22,860 nucleotides of DNA from CAMCYM01 sp041191165. GTDB taxonomy: Bacteria; Bacteroidota; Bacteroidia; Flavobacteriales_D; Sanyastnellaceae. The notes below the pieces were generated by a model, which worked only from the letters and a program-made list of their open reading frames with translations, had not been told where the DNA came from and searched no databases. This document shows positions 1 through 7,692 of the stretch, in pieces. Location of the stretch: the NCBI GenBank assembly GCA_041191165.1, contig JBEEPJ010000007.1, forward strand, positions 1-22,860, read 5' to 3'. Position numbers and translations under genes: made by a program. Each line of letters starts with the position of its first letter. Position 1 is the stretch's first letter.

Positions 1-1
1 C

Positions 2-736
2 CAGGACGCAACCGCTTGCAACTATGACGCTTCTGCTACCGACGCAGGTTCTTGCACCTACGCGGCCAACGGGTACGACTGCGACGGCAACTGCCTCGCC
101 GATGGCGACGGTGACGGCGTATGCGATCCGTTCGAAGTAGTCGGATGCCAGGACGCAACCGCTTGCAACTATGACGCTTCTGCTACCGACGCAGGTTCTT
201 GCACGTACGCGGCCAACGGATACGACTGCGACGGCAACTGCCTCGCGGATGGCGACGGCGATGGCGTGTGCGATCCGTTCGAAGTGGTTGGATGCCAGGA
301 CGCAACCGCATGCAACTATGACGCGTCTGCCACCGACGCCGGTTCTTGCACGTACGCGGCCAACGGATACGACTGCGACGGCAACTGCCTCGCGGATGGC
401 GATGGCGATGGCGTATGCGATCCGTTCGAAGTAGTAGGCTGCCAGGACGCAACAGCTTGCAACTATGACGCTTCTGCTACCGACGCAGGTTCCTGCACCT
501 ACGCGGCCAACGGCTACGACTGCGACGGCAACTGCCTCGCAGACGCCGACGGCGATGGCGTTTGCGATCCGTTCGAAGTGGTCGGATGCCAAGACGCGAC
601 CGCATGCAACTATGACGCTGATGCTACGGACGCAGGTTCTTGCACCTACGCGGCCAACGGCTACGACTGCGCCGGCAACTGCCTCGCCGATGTGGATGGA
701 GATGGCATATGCGACGTCGAGGAAATTGGAGGATGT
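2..736 (+). repeat. Tandem 147-bp coding repeat, five copies
   Basis: The unit starting at the CAG of the QDATAC motif recurs at 2, 149, 296, 443 and 590, exactly 147 bp apart, and a degenerate copy follows at 737. The encoded 49-residue units are identical in at least the first three copies. Comparing the first copy with the second by eye gives eight base differences, all silent. This is an in-frame tandem array inside the coding region. Confidence 0.93.
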
Positions 737-1042
737 ACTTCAGCGTGCGCTTGCAATTACAATCCTGAAGCCACGGAGGATGACGGATCTTGCTTCAGTG
801 CTACCCCTATCTACAACTGCAGTGGCACCTGCTGGAATGATGCCGATGGAGATGGCATTTGCGATGAACTCGAAAACATCGACTACTCTGGACTTTGCGG
901 ACCGGGAACCGTTTGGAGCCCTGTTTATGGTCAGTGCATCGCTGCACCGGACGATTGTCCTTATGACCTGAATAATGACGGAATCGTTCAGCTTCAGGAT
1001 TTGTTAGACTTCCTGATGTTCTACGGAATGGTATGCGATTGA
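2..1042 (+). CDS. Secreted Cys/Asp-rich repeat protein, 5'-truncated by window edge
   Basis: The reading frame is open from base 2 to the TGA at 1040-1042, so the true start lies upstream of the window; internal ATGs are not the start. The first ~245 residues are 49-residue repeats carrying the motifs QDATACNYDASATDAGSC, GYDCDGNCLAD and DGDGDGVCDPFEVVGC. The DxDxDGxxD pattern resembles calcium-binding thrombospondin type 3 or EF-hand loops, and the six or so Cys per unit suggest disulfides outside the cytoplasm. A more divergent unit follows, then a C-terminal module with CGPGTVW, GQC and a dockerin-like DLNNDGIVQLQDLLDFL ending in a Cys. No type IX sorting domain is visible. It is probably a cell-surface adhesin or matrix protein; that role is inferred. 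It is convergent with the dabB operon and ends at a shared terminator. The same C-terminal module ends the giant protein at 12486-7693. Confidence 0.85.
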   Translation, partial: QDATACNYDASATDAGSCTYAANGYDCDGNCLADGDGDGVCDPFEVVGCQDATACNYDASATDAGSCTYAANGYDCDGNCLADGDGDGVCDPFEVVGCQDATACNYDASATDAGSCTYAANGYDCDGNCLADGDGDGVCDPFEVVGCQDATACNYDASATDAGSCTYAANGYDCDGNCLADADGDGVCDPFEVVGCQDATACNYDADATDAGSCTYAANGYDCAGNCLADVDGDGICDVEEIGGCTSACACNYNPEATEDDGSCFSATPIYNCSGTCWNDADGDGICDELENIDYSGLCGPGTVWSPVYGQCIAAPDDCPYDLNNDGIVQLQDLLDFLMFYGMVCD

Positions 1043-1083
1043 TAAACACGAGGCCCCTCCCCTGACCCAACCAAGCAAACTAG

Positions 1084-1117
1084 AAAAAGAGCCGTCCCAA
1101 ACAGGACGGCTCTTTTT
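1084..1117. terminator. Bidirectional intrinsic terminator between convergent genes
   Basis: A perfect 14-bp stem (1084-1097 pairing with 1104-1117) carries a CAAACA loop. The stem core is GAGCCGTCC/GGACGGCTC, flanked by an A-run on the left and a T-run on the right, so it can terminate transcription in both directions. It lies 41 bp after the plus-strand stop and just past the end of dabB, and probably serves both. Confidence 0.92.
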
Positions 1118-1122
1118 TTGAA

Positions 1123-2982
1123 TCAGGTTGCCGGAGATTGAAAGGATTGTACTTCAGGCGGAGGCCCGAGGAAGAGGCGGGAATAGGTTTGATAAATGAC
1201 CAGACCATCTAAGACCCATGAGAATCCAATGAGTGATAGAAGAATCGGCTGATCGGGATGGACGTGGTCGAGCAACAAGTCCTCCCCGACGAAAGTCGGG
1301 GTGATGGGGAAACCCGCCAGACCTAAGCCCGCCAGCAGAAATAGAAAAGCCCATCGAGGATGGGAATGAACGTGACCTTGAAAACCGAGCAAGTCCACCT
1401 GCAATCCCGCTGCGACCATTCGATTGATAACCCACAACCCCAAAGATGTACTGAGTGCGATTCCACTGAAAAACCAGAAGAATTGATCGATACCAATGGA
1501 ATCGTTGAATCCCATGGACAAAGCGAGAAAGATTTGATTCACCACCACCAGCGACCAGGCCTGAACAACGCTCTTGCGTTCGACGAATGCCTTCAAGACG
1601 AAAACCAACGAAAGCAGTGCCAGTAGAGGTGGAAGGGCATCGAGCACATTTGCGGGGATTACCGCTCTGCGCATGACTCCGTAAAATCCAAAGATGCTCA
1701 AAACGAAGGCGAACGTGAAAGCACCCCTGGGTTCAAGCCGATCGAAAAGATGGCCCATTCGCTTCAAGGGAAACCAAAGCCAACGACGCTGCCAAGCTTC
1801 CATCCCAAACTCCTTGAGCCCAAGCACATAAATCGTGGTGCGCAACCGAGTTAACCACCCCTTGCCGGTGACGGAGGTCCCCGGACGCGGAGGGGCGAAA
1901 AAAAGATTGTGCATGCGAACGCTGATGACCGAAGGAGAAACAAGCAACTGATAGGCTCGCAAGAGTGCATTGAGCACCATGTGAAGCGTGGCTAACTTGC
2001 TCCAACCGAGGGCGATCCAGAGGAAGATCCAGCCGATTTGGCCTACAGATGCATAGGCGATTTGCACCTTGACCGACGGCTGAATGCGTGCGATGGTAGG
2101 GGCCACCCATGCCGTCAGCAGTCCCAAGACGGCCATGGCTCCGACGACCACTGGAGAACTGCGCCAGAGCGGCTCCGTGCGCAAGAGCAAGAAAGCCCCG
2201 AGGTGCACGGACAAGGCACCGTAGAAAATCGCGCTGGAGGCCGTGGGGCCTTCCATGGCCCTGGCCACCCAACTCGAAAACGGGACGAGCCCGCCTTTCA
2301 CCAGGGCAGCAAGGAGCAGCAAAGCACCGAGTCCAGCATGCCATCCGACACTTGAAGACGCATCTCCAAGGCCCGCATGATCGGCAATTTCGGATGGCAA
2401 TAAACTGAATGTCAGACCATAACCGTAGTGATGATGCGTCATCCAGATGGCGAGCAACAGCGCCACATCGGCCAATCGATACAGCGTCACTACGCGGAGG
2501 GCGTTGCGCACCGGTAGCAATCGGTCGCGGTAATGTCCGATGAGCAGAAACGAGGACAAACCCACCATCTCCCACCCGATGACCAGGGTTTCCAAGTTAT
2601 CGGAAAGGGAAATCCAAACCAAACCGATGAAAAAAAGTTGGAGGTTGAGATAAAATCGCTTGTAGCCGGGATCTCGGTGCAGGTAAGTGCGCCCGAACTG
2701 AAAAACGAGCCAAGTAAGAAAGGAGGCCAGCCCGAGGTACACCGCACCCAAGGTGTCCAACATGAACTTCAATTCGAAGTCGCCGTGATGAGACCGATAC
2801 AGCACAGGCCCCGCCCACCGCAGGTCCTCGCCTCCCGCACCCCAAAGTGCCCAGACCAGACCAGCTGCCACCGAAAACGGGGCCAACAGAGCCGACCGAT
2901 GAATCCAGGCTTCCCGTGACCTCGGGATCCAACACGAGACCGCCCAAATGATAAGCGGCAAGCAAAATAGAATGGGCGTCAT
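1123..2982 (-). CDS. dabB: DabB: NuoL/MrpA-like cation-conducting subunit of a DAB inorganic-carbon pump
   Basis: This 619-residue multi-spanning membrane protein belongs to the proton-translocating NuoL/MrpA superfamily. Family features visible include WEMVGLSSFLLIG (E138) in the position of the essential NuoL glutamate, K229 before the AMEGPTASSAIFYGA segment (242-256), and K305 in the VKVQIAYASVGQIG stretch. Where NuoL often has a lysine after the HxxxxA helix, this protein has R342 (NALLRAYQLL). No other complex I or Mrp genes are near. Its start overlaps the stop of the upstream SulP-DabA gene by ATGA (2979-2982), indicating translational coupling. From the characterised DabAB systems, DabB passes cations (H+ or Na+) down their gradient and energises CO2 hydration by DabA. 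The context makes DabB much more likely than a NuoL or MrpA assignment. Confidence 0.88.
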   Translation of the reverse strand: MTPILFCLPLIIWAVSCWIPRSREAWIHRSALLAPFSVAAGLVWALWGAGGEDLRWAGPVLYRSHHGDFELKFMLDTLGAVYLGLASFLTWLVFQFGRTYLHRDPGYKRFYLNLQLFFIGLVWISLSDNLETLVIGWEMVGLSSFLLIGHYRDRLLPVRNALRVVTLYRLADVALLLAIWMTHHHYGYGLTFSLLPSEIADHAGLGDASSSVGWHAGLGALLLLAALVKGGLVPFSSWVARAMEGPTASSAIFYGALSVHLGAFLLLRTEPLWRSSPVVVGAMAVLGLLTAWVAPTIARIQPSVKVQIAYASVGQIGWIFLWIALGWSKLATLHMVLNALLRAYQLLVSPSVISVRMHNLFFAPPRPGTSVTGKGWLTRLRTTIYVLGLKEFGMEAWQRRWLWFPLKRMGHLFDRLEPRGAFTFAFVLSIFGFYGVMRRAVIPANVLDALPPLLALLSLVFVLKAFVERKSVVQAWSLVVVNQIFLALSMGFNDSIGIDQFFWFFSGIALSTSLGLWVINRMVAAGLQVDLLGFQGHVHSHPRWAFLFLLAGLGLAGFPITPTFVGEDLLLDHVHPDQPILLSLIGFSWVLDGLVIYQTYSRLFLGPPPEVQSFQSPAT

Positions 2983-5900
2983 GACTTAGGGGAATAAATG
3001 ACGGGTAGATTTTCACGTGTCGTTTCCGCCACCTGGTGCGAAGTCGCGAAAAAGTGCGGGCTGAAAGACGACCAATCCGGAGCAGCCTGCCGAGAACAGG
3101 ACCTCACCGGGTGCGGCACAAAACCCTCGGGGGTGTATCGAAAGATCCCCCCCGAGGGCGGCGCAGCGAACAACCGAATCCAACCTCCATCGACCCAGCG
3201 CTTTTGGTCCGGAAGTGCGTCCAGCAAGGATAGGAGGACTGAAGGGGTTTGTTCTACGACCAAGAGCAGGCGAATGGGATCGTGAATCTCCACCATCTGC
3301 AACGGCAATCCCGGGCGCAAATCGCCATCGGCACTGTGGGATACGGCGAACAACCCGATGACGTGATGCGAGAGCTTGGTTCCTGCTCCCATGCCCTGAA
3401 TGTCCATCCGCGAGAAATAGTACTCCAGGTTGATGCCTCCACAGACCACTGGCAGCGGGGCAAATACCGATTTGAGCCAAGAGCCATCGGGGTCGAGGCC
3501 GGGGTCATAACTCTGGTGAAACGCGCGCCGGTCGAGGAAGATATCCGCAAACCGAGTGCGCCTGCCCACGATGCATAGGGCGTTAGAACCGTGGCCCAAC
3601 TCTGCACGGGGTTCTGCGAAGGTTTGGGCTCGAAGCGAAACCCTGCGATGCAAGTCAGCAGCATTTCCCTTCCGCGAGAAAGTGGCAAACCGACGCGACC
3701 GCTCCACCGCATTCCACTGGAGGGCTGTATCCATGCTCTCCTCCAAACGCTCCCAGGGCACTGGTGCCCCTGGGCGCGGGGTCTCACGGTCGTACAGCAC
3801 CACCCGATCGCGGGCGGTATCATGCAATGCGCCGATGAAGGTCACCCCGTCTGAAAGCTCCAGCCCCCGGGCGGACAACAACTTCCGCACATCCGCCCGA
3901 TTCGCCATGGCTGCAAAGACCCGGGCATTGACCCCTCCCGGCCGGCCGCTGCAAGCCCCACAATCGTAGGCCGCGTGGTGGGGATTGTTCGCACTGCTGC
4001 TTCCGTGACCCAACACCAACACGAAGGCCTTATCCTGAGCAGCCGCAGGCTTCCATCCGATGCCCTTGAGCAGCGCCTCGACACGATCCGCCATTTCCTC
4101 CACCTTGAACCCCACCTGCAACCCGTCCTGAAATTCCGGCACAGCAGCCGCTTCATATTGCAACTTGCCGTCCAAATCCATGTGCGCAAAAGCGTGAACA
4201 TGATTGGCCCTTTTCCTGGGCATCAAGACGTCCCAAGCCAAGTCAATTAGGGCTTTCCCCCCCAACGCAAAAGTCCAACCCAAGCCCGCGAGCGGTCGGT
4301 GGGTCACAGGAGAAGTAATCAGGTCTTGCATGGACCCTCTGCTCGCCCTCACCTCCCGGATGATGTGCCGTGGGGTCACGGGCACGGGCGCCAACTTTTC
4401 GAGGTATCCTCCCCCTTCTGGCTGAAAATAAAACGGAACCCCAAAGAATCCCGGCGCTCCCCAGGTCGTCCAACCTTGGGACTCCAAGTGCCGACGCAGA
4501 CTGTCCTCTCGGTCATCGATGCAACAGATGGCAGAAAAAGAGCCCTTAGACGACGTGTCCTCCTGGGTTCCACGCGCCGTCGCCTCCACCGCTGCCAGCA
4601 CGGCTTCGTGGTATTGCGCTTCGAAAGCACATTGCCAGAGCGCCAGCACTTCCTCTCGTTCCGTGAGTTCAATCGGCTCATCCCATCGCGGCATGCGCCA
4701 GAGATCCAATCCTCCAGCATCCCAGCCTATTCCCCGCCATTCCTGACCCAGCGCCTGATCCACTGCATCGCATTCCAAGAGCAATTCCAGCAGGACAAAC
4801 GCACGAAAATCCACCTTCCGCGTGTCGAGCAGGGTTTCTGGATGCTGCATGACCGCAACGACAAATCCGCTCCAGCCGCGATGGGCCATCTGCTGCTCCC
4901 AGAGGTACCTCGCCCAATGCTCCCGCGGTCCCACCACCTGCGCAAGCATGGCTTCCACGGTCAAGTCAGGGTCATGCAGCCAGTTGCGCACCCGAGAACT
5001 CCTAAACAGCGGCACGGCACTCGATTGATCCATCTCACGCAGCCCTTCGATCAACCCCCGCGCCGATGCCGGAAATCGATCCGCTGCGACCCCTTGGTCA
5101 AAAAACGCCCCCATCCAACGAAACAACCGCGGATAGACCTCCCCATCCAGATTTACCCCCAGCCTTTGCTTCCATCCCGCTCGCAAACGCACGCGTGCCT
5201 CAAGAGGTTTTTCTGGATACACTCCTATTAACATCCGCTCGTACCAAATCTCTGCAGACATCGCACCTTCCCCTTTTCTGTCCGCAATCGCACGCCGCAC
5301 ATCGAGGTCTGACACGACCCCATCACGATGAAGCGCTCGATACGCATCCAATGGGAGGACCACTTGAATTTCCAACTCCCGGGCCGCCTTGAATATCCCT
5401 TCGAAAAAAGGAAACCGATCGAAAGCATGCAGTGGATTGTGGTGCACGAAATCCCGCAGGGAGAGTTGAGCGGGAAGGACCTTCGTCAGGGTTTCCAGAA
5501 CCTCATCCACCGTCACGACCTCCGCGCGTCCCGCTCCGGAATGCTCAGGTTCGCGCACATCAGGAATGGCCAGCGGCTTGATGGCACTGCGCACTGCGAG
5601 GGGGTGTTGTGATCGGGAGGCCAAACCCTCCAACCCCTTCCATTCCACCCGTTTCCCCGCTCTTTCTCCCGCGGCTTTAAAATCGTGCAGCATCTCCATG
5701 GCGCTGTGGTCCATCCAATGCACCCGCGAAACATCCAGAATCCAATGCGGCCCATCCGGTGCCTGGTCCAAGAGCGACCGCAACCCCGGCAAGTGGAGGA
5801 AAACCACCGCCCTTTCCAACACCAAGGTGGACACCTCTCCTGCCGTCTCCCAATGCCTTTTCCCCGTGAGCAAGTCCCTTATCGCCACCCCTCTGAACAC

Positions 5901-7121
5901 GTGCAATGCGCCTTTCACCGCAATCCCCGCGGCAATACCGACCAACAAGTCCTCCACCAGGGTAAAGAACACCGTCACCGCGAAGATGGCGAGTTGATCG
6001 ACGCCCACTTGCCACGCCGATTTCCAGTGCTTGGGGTGGGCCAGGCGATACCCCACCCCGATTAACAGTGCCGCCAAGGCGGCCGTAGGAATCAAACGCA
6101 ATCCCTCCACCGCCCAGCCCACAGCAATAAACATCCAAAACCCGTGAAAGAAGACCGACCAACGGGACCGACCTCCGGAAGCGACATTCGCCGAACTCCG
6201 GGCTACTTCTGAGATCATCGGCAAGCCCCCCAAAAGACCTGAGATCATGTTCACCAGACCCAGCCCCCGCAAGTCTCGATTGGGATCCGACTTGCGGTGC
6301 CAAGGATCCAAACTATCCACCGCCTTTACGGTAAGCAAACTCTCGAGCGTACCCACCGCGGCGATCATGACCACGTACTTGAGAAAAGTCGCCCATTGAG
6401 AAGTTGCGGGCACCGAGGCCTGAATGCCTACTTGGCCTAACAACCCCTCCACCGAGACAAAAGCCGTCTCGGGCAAATCCAACCCTTGTGCGAGCGGAAT
6501 GGCGCAGGCCAGCACCACCACAGGCGTCGGAATGCTCCGCGCCCAGCGAAATGGCAACGCGGACCAGAGGAAAAAAACCGCCAGAGATATTCCGCCCACC
6601 CAGGCGATATCCGCCCGAATCCAAGGACCATAGAAAGGGATTTTCAGCAGAAGCTCCCACGGAGAAGCCCCTGCGATGTGGACGGGATCCACGCCGAGGA
6701 GGGAGGGCGTTTGTTTGGCCAAAATGATGCACCCAATCGCCGCCATCATCCCATGGATCGAGGAAATGGGGAAAAAATCCGCCAGCCGGCCCCAGCGCAA
6801 CACCCCGAAAAGAAACTGGATGAATCCCGCTACCACGACAGCCGCCGCAGTCAGTTTCCATCCTGTTTCGCCGCCGCCGAGATCCGCCACGGCTCCGGCC
6901 ACTACGACGATCAGGCCCGCGGCGGGTCCTTTCACCGCCAGCACACTCCCGGACAACCAAGCCCCCACAAGTCCACCGATGGTGGCGGTCAACAACCCCA
7001 TCACCGGCGGGAATCCGGACGCCGCCGCAATCCCCAAACTCAGGGGAAGCGCCAGCAAAAAAACCAAGAAACCAGAGGTCAAATCAGGGCGCAATTCCGC
7101 CCATCTTTTTGCGATTTGCAT
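2979..7121 (-). CDS. dabA: SulP/SLC26 anion transporter-STAS fused to DabA (DUF2309) zinc subunit
   Basis: One uninterrupted 1380-residue frame joins two complete proteins. Residues ~12-410 are a SulP permease (ALPLSLGIAAASGFPPVMGL at the start, SVLAVKGPAAGL near 59-70, many membrane segments). Residues ~425-510 are a STAS domain (ILDVSRVHWMDHSAMEML). After a short linker, residues ~535-1380 match a full-length DabA/UPF0753 protein. The zinc-site residues known from Halothiobacillus DabA are all present: C867-I-D869 (CCIDDRED), H1039 (LGHGSSSANNPHH) and C1054 (DCGACSG). The H-to-C spacing is 15, as in the characterised protein, and the C-to-H spacing is 172 versus 173. DabA is thought to act as a one-way carbonic anhydrase coupled to DabB; SulP proteins carry bicarbonate, sulfate or other anions. 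The combined role in inorganic carbon uptake is inferred. The ATG at 7121 opens directly into the SulP N-terminus; no clear Shine-Dalgarno is seen. The gene overlaps dabB by 4 bp. Confidence 0.92.
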   Translation of the reverse strand: MQIAKRWAELRPDLTSGFLVFLLALPLSLGIAAASGFPPVMGLLTATIGGLVGAWLSGSVLAVKGPAAGLIVVVAGAVADLGGGETGWKLTAAAVVVAGFIQFLFGVLRWGRLADFFPISSIHGMMAAIGCIILAKQTPSLLGVDPVHIAGASPWELLLKIPFYGPWIRADIAWVGGISLAVFFLWSALPFRWARSIPTPVVVLACAIPLAQGLDLPETAFVSVEGLLGQVGIQASVPATSQWATFLKYVVMIAAVGTLESLLTVKAVDSLDPWHRKSDPNRDLRGLGLVNMISGLLGGLPMISEVARSSANVASGGRSRWSVFFHGFWMFIAVGWAVEGLRLIPTAALAALLIGVGYRLAHPKHWKSAWQVGVDQLAIFAVTVFFTLVEDLLVGIAAGIAVKGALHVFRGVAIRDLLTGKRHWETAGEVSTLVLERAVVFLHLPGLRSLLDQAPDGPHWILDVSRVHWMDHSAMEMLHDFKAAGERAGKRVEWKGLEGLASRSQHPLAVRSAIKPLAIPDVREPEHSGAGRAEVVTVDEVLETLTKVLPAQLSLRDFVHHNPLHAFDRFPFFEGIFKAARELEIQVVLPLDAYRALHRDGVVSDLDVRRAIADRKGEGAMSAEIWYERMLIGVYPEKPLEARVRLRAGWKQRLGVNLDGEVYPRLFRWMGAFFDQGVAADRFPASARGLIEGLREMDQSSAVPLFRSSRVRNWLHDPDLTVEAMLAQVVGPREHWARYLWEQQMAHRGWSGFVVAVMQHPETLLDTRKVDFRAFVLLELLLECDAVDQALGQEWRGIGWDAGGLDLWRMPRWDEPIELTEREEVLALWQCAFEAQYHEAVLAAVEATARGTQEDTSSKGSFSAICCIDDREDSLRRHLESQGWTTWGAPGFFGVPFYFQPEGGGYLEKLAPVPVTPRHIIREVRASRGSMQDLITSPVTHRPLAGLGWTFALGGKALIDLAWDVLMPRKRANHVHAFAHMDLDGKLQYEAAAVPEFQDGLQVGFKVEEMADRVEALLKGIGWKPAAAQDKAFVLVLGHGSSSANNPHHAAYDCGACSGRPGGVNARVFAAMANRADVRKLLSARGLELSDGVTFIGALHDTARDRVVLYDRETPRPGAPVPWERLEESMDTALQWNAVERSRRFATFSRKGNAADLHRRVSLRAQTFAEPRAELGHGSNALCIVGRRTRFADIFLDRRAFHQSYDPGLDPDGSWLKSVFAPLPVVCGGINLEYYFSRMDIQGMGAGTKLSHHVIGLFAVSHSADGDLRPGLPLQMVEIHDPIRLLLVVEQTPSVLLSLLDALPDQKRWVDGGWIRLFAAPPSGGIFRYTPEGFVPHPVRSCSRQAAPDWSSFSPHFFATSHQVAETTRENLPVIYSPKS

Positions 7122-7239
7122 GAAAATTCAATTGAAGAGGAAAAGAAATCGACTCCCACAGGGCCCAACGCCCCGTGCGATTTCCCGAGCGATTCGCCCA
7201 GAAACAACAACCCCGCGCCAAGTCAGGGTGTGATTTTCC

Positions 7240-7656
7240 TCAACAATCGAGTCTCAAACTCATAAAAACCAGCCACTTCCGCCCTTCAATCTTCGCCGTC
7301 TTGGGCGAATTCCATCCCTTTTTTACGCCAGTCGAATGGGCCGCTGACCGCATTCCCATGCAATCTTCGGGGTGGAGGCCACCTTCTGAGTGGAGATCTT
7401 CCTCTTTGCTGGACTCTCCATCCTCCCCCACTTCATTTCCCCAACCTGTGGGGAAGGGCAAAGAACCCGACGAAAATCCTTGAATGAATTGGGATTGCTC
7501 ACCGATGAATCCTTCCGATGAACCGGAGTGATCCTGACCTGATGATCCCACTGAGGCTTGGAGGGAAGGCGGCATGACCAACCCCACCATCCAGAGCGAG
7601 CCCCAGATAATACAGAGCAAACCCCTGAAAATCGGGTGTGAACCCCAACGAATCAT
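7240..7656 (-). CDS. Small predicted exported protein, unknown function
   Basis: This 138-residue frame has a hydrophobic N-terminus (GLLCIIWGSLWMVGLVMPPS) ending in LQA, a plausible signal peptide cleavage site near residue 34. A hydrophilic, Ser/Gly/Glu-rich, low-complexity remainder follows and I recognise no family. It sits 36 bp after the stop of the giant repeat protein and 118 bp before the SulP-DabA start, all on the minus strand, so it could be cotranscribed with the carbon-uptake operon. The convincing leader and the lack of any competing gene in this gap support it. It could still be a chance frame in GC-rich DNA. Confidence 0.45.
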   Translation of the reverse strand: MIRWGSHPIFRGLLCIIWGSLWMVGLVMPPSLQASVGSSGQDHSGSSEGFIGEQSQFIQGFSSGSLPFPTGWGNEVGEDGESSKEEDLHSEGGLHPEDCMGMRSAAHSTGVKKGWNSPKTAKIEGRKWLVFMSLRLDC

Positions 7657-7692
7657 GCCGCAAATGTAGAGCGGTCCAGCAAGCGCCTTACA

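Noticed and set aside
266..1042. Treating the left-edge gene as starting at the first ATG in frame (266).
   Set aside because: The same frame is open to base 2 and encodes identical repeats upstream of that ATG, so the gene is truncated by the window rather than starting there.
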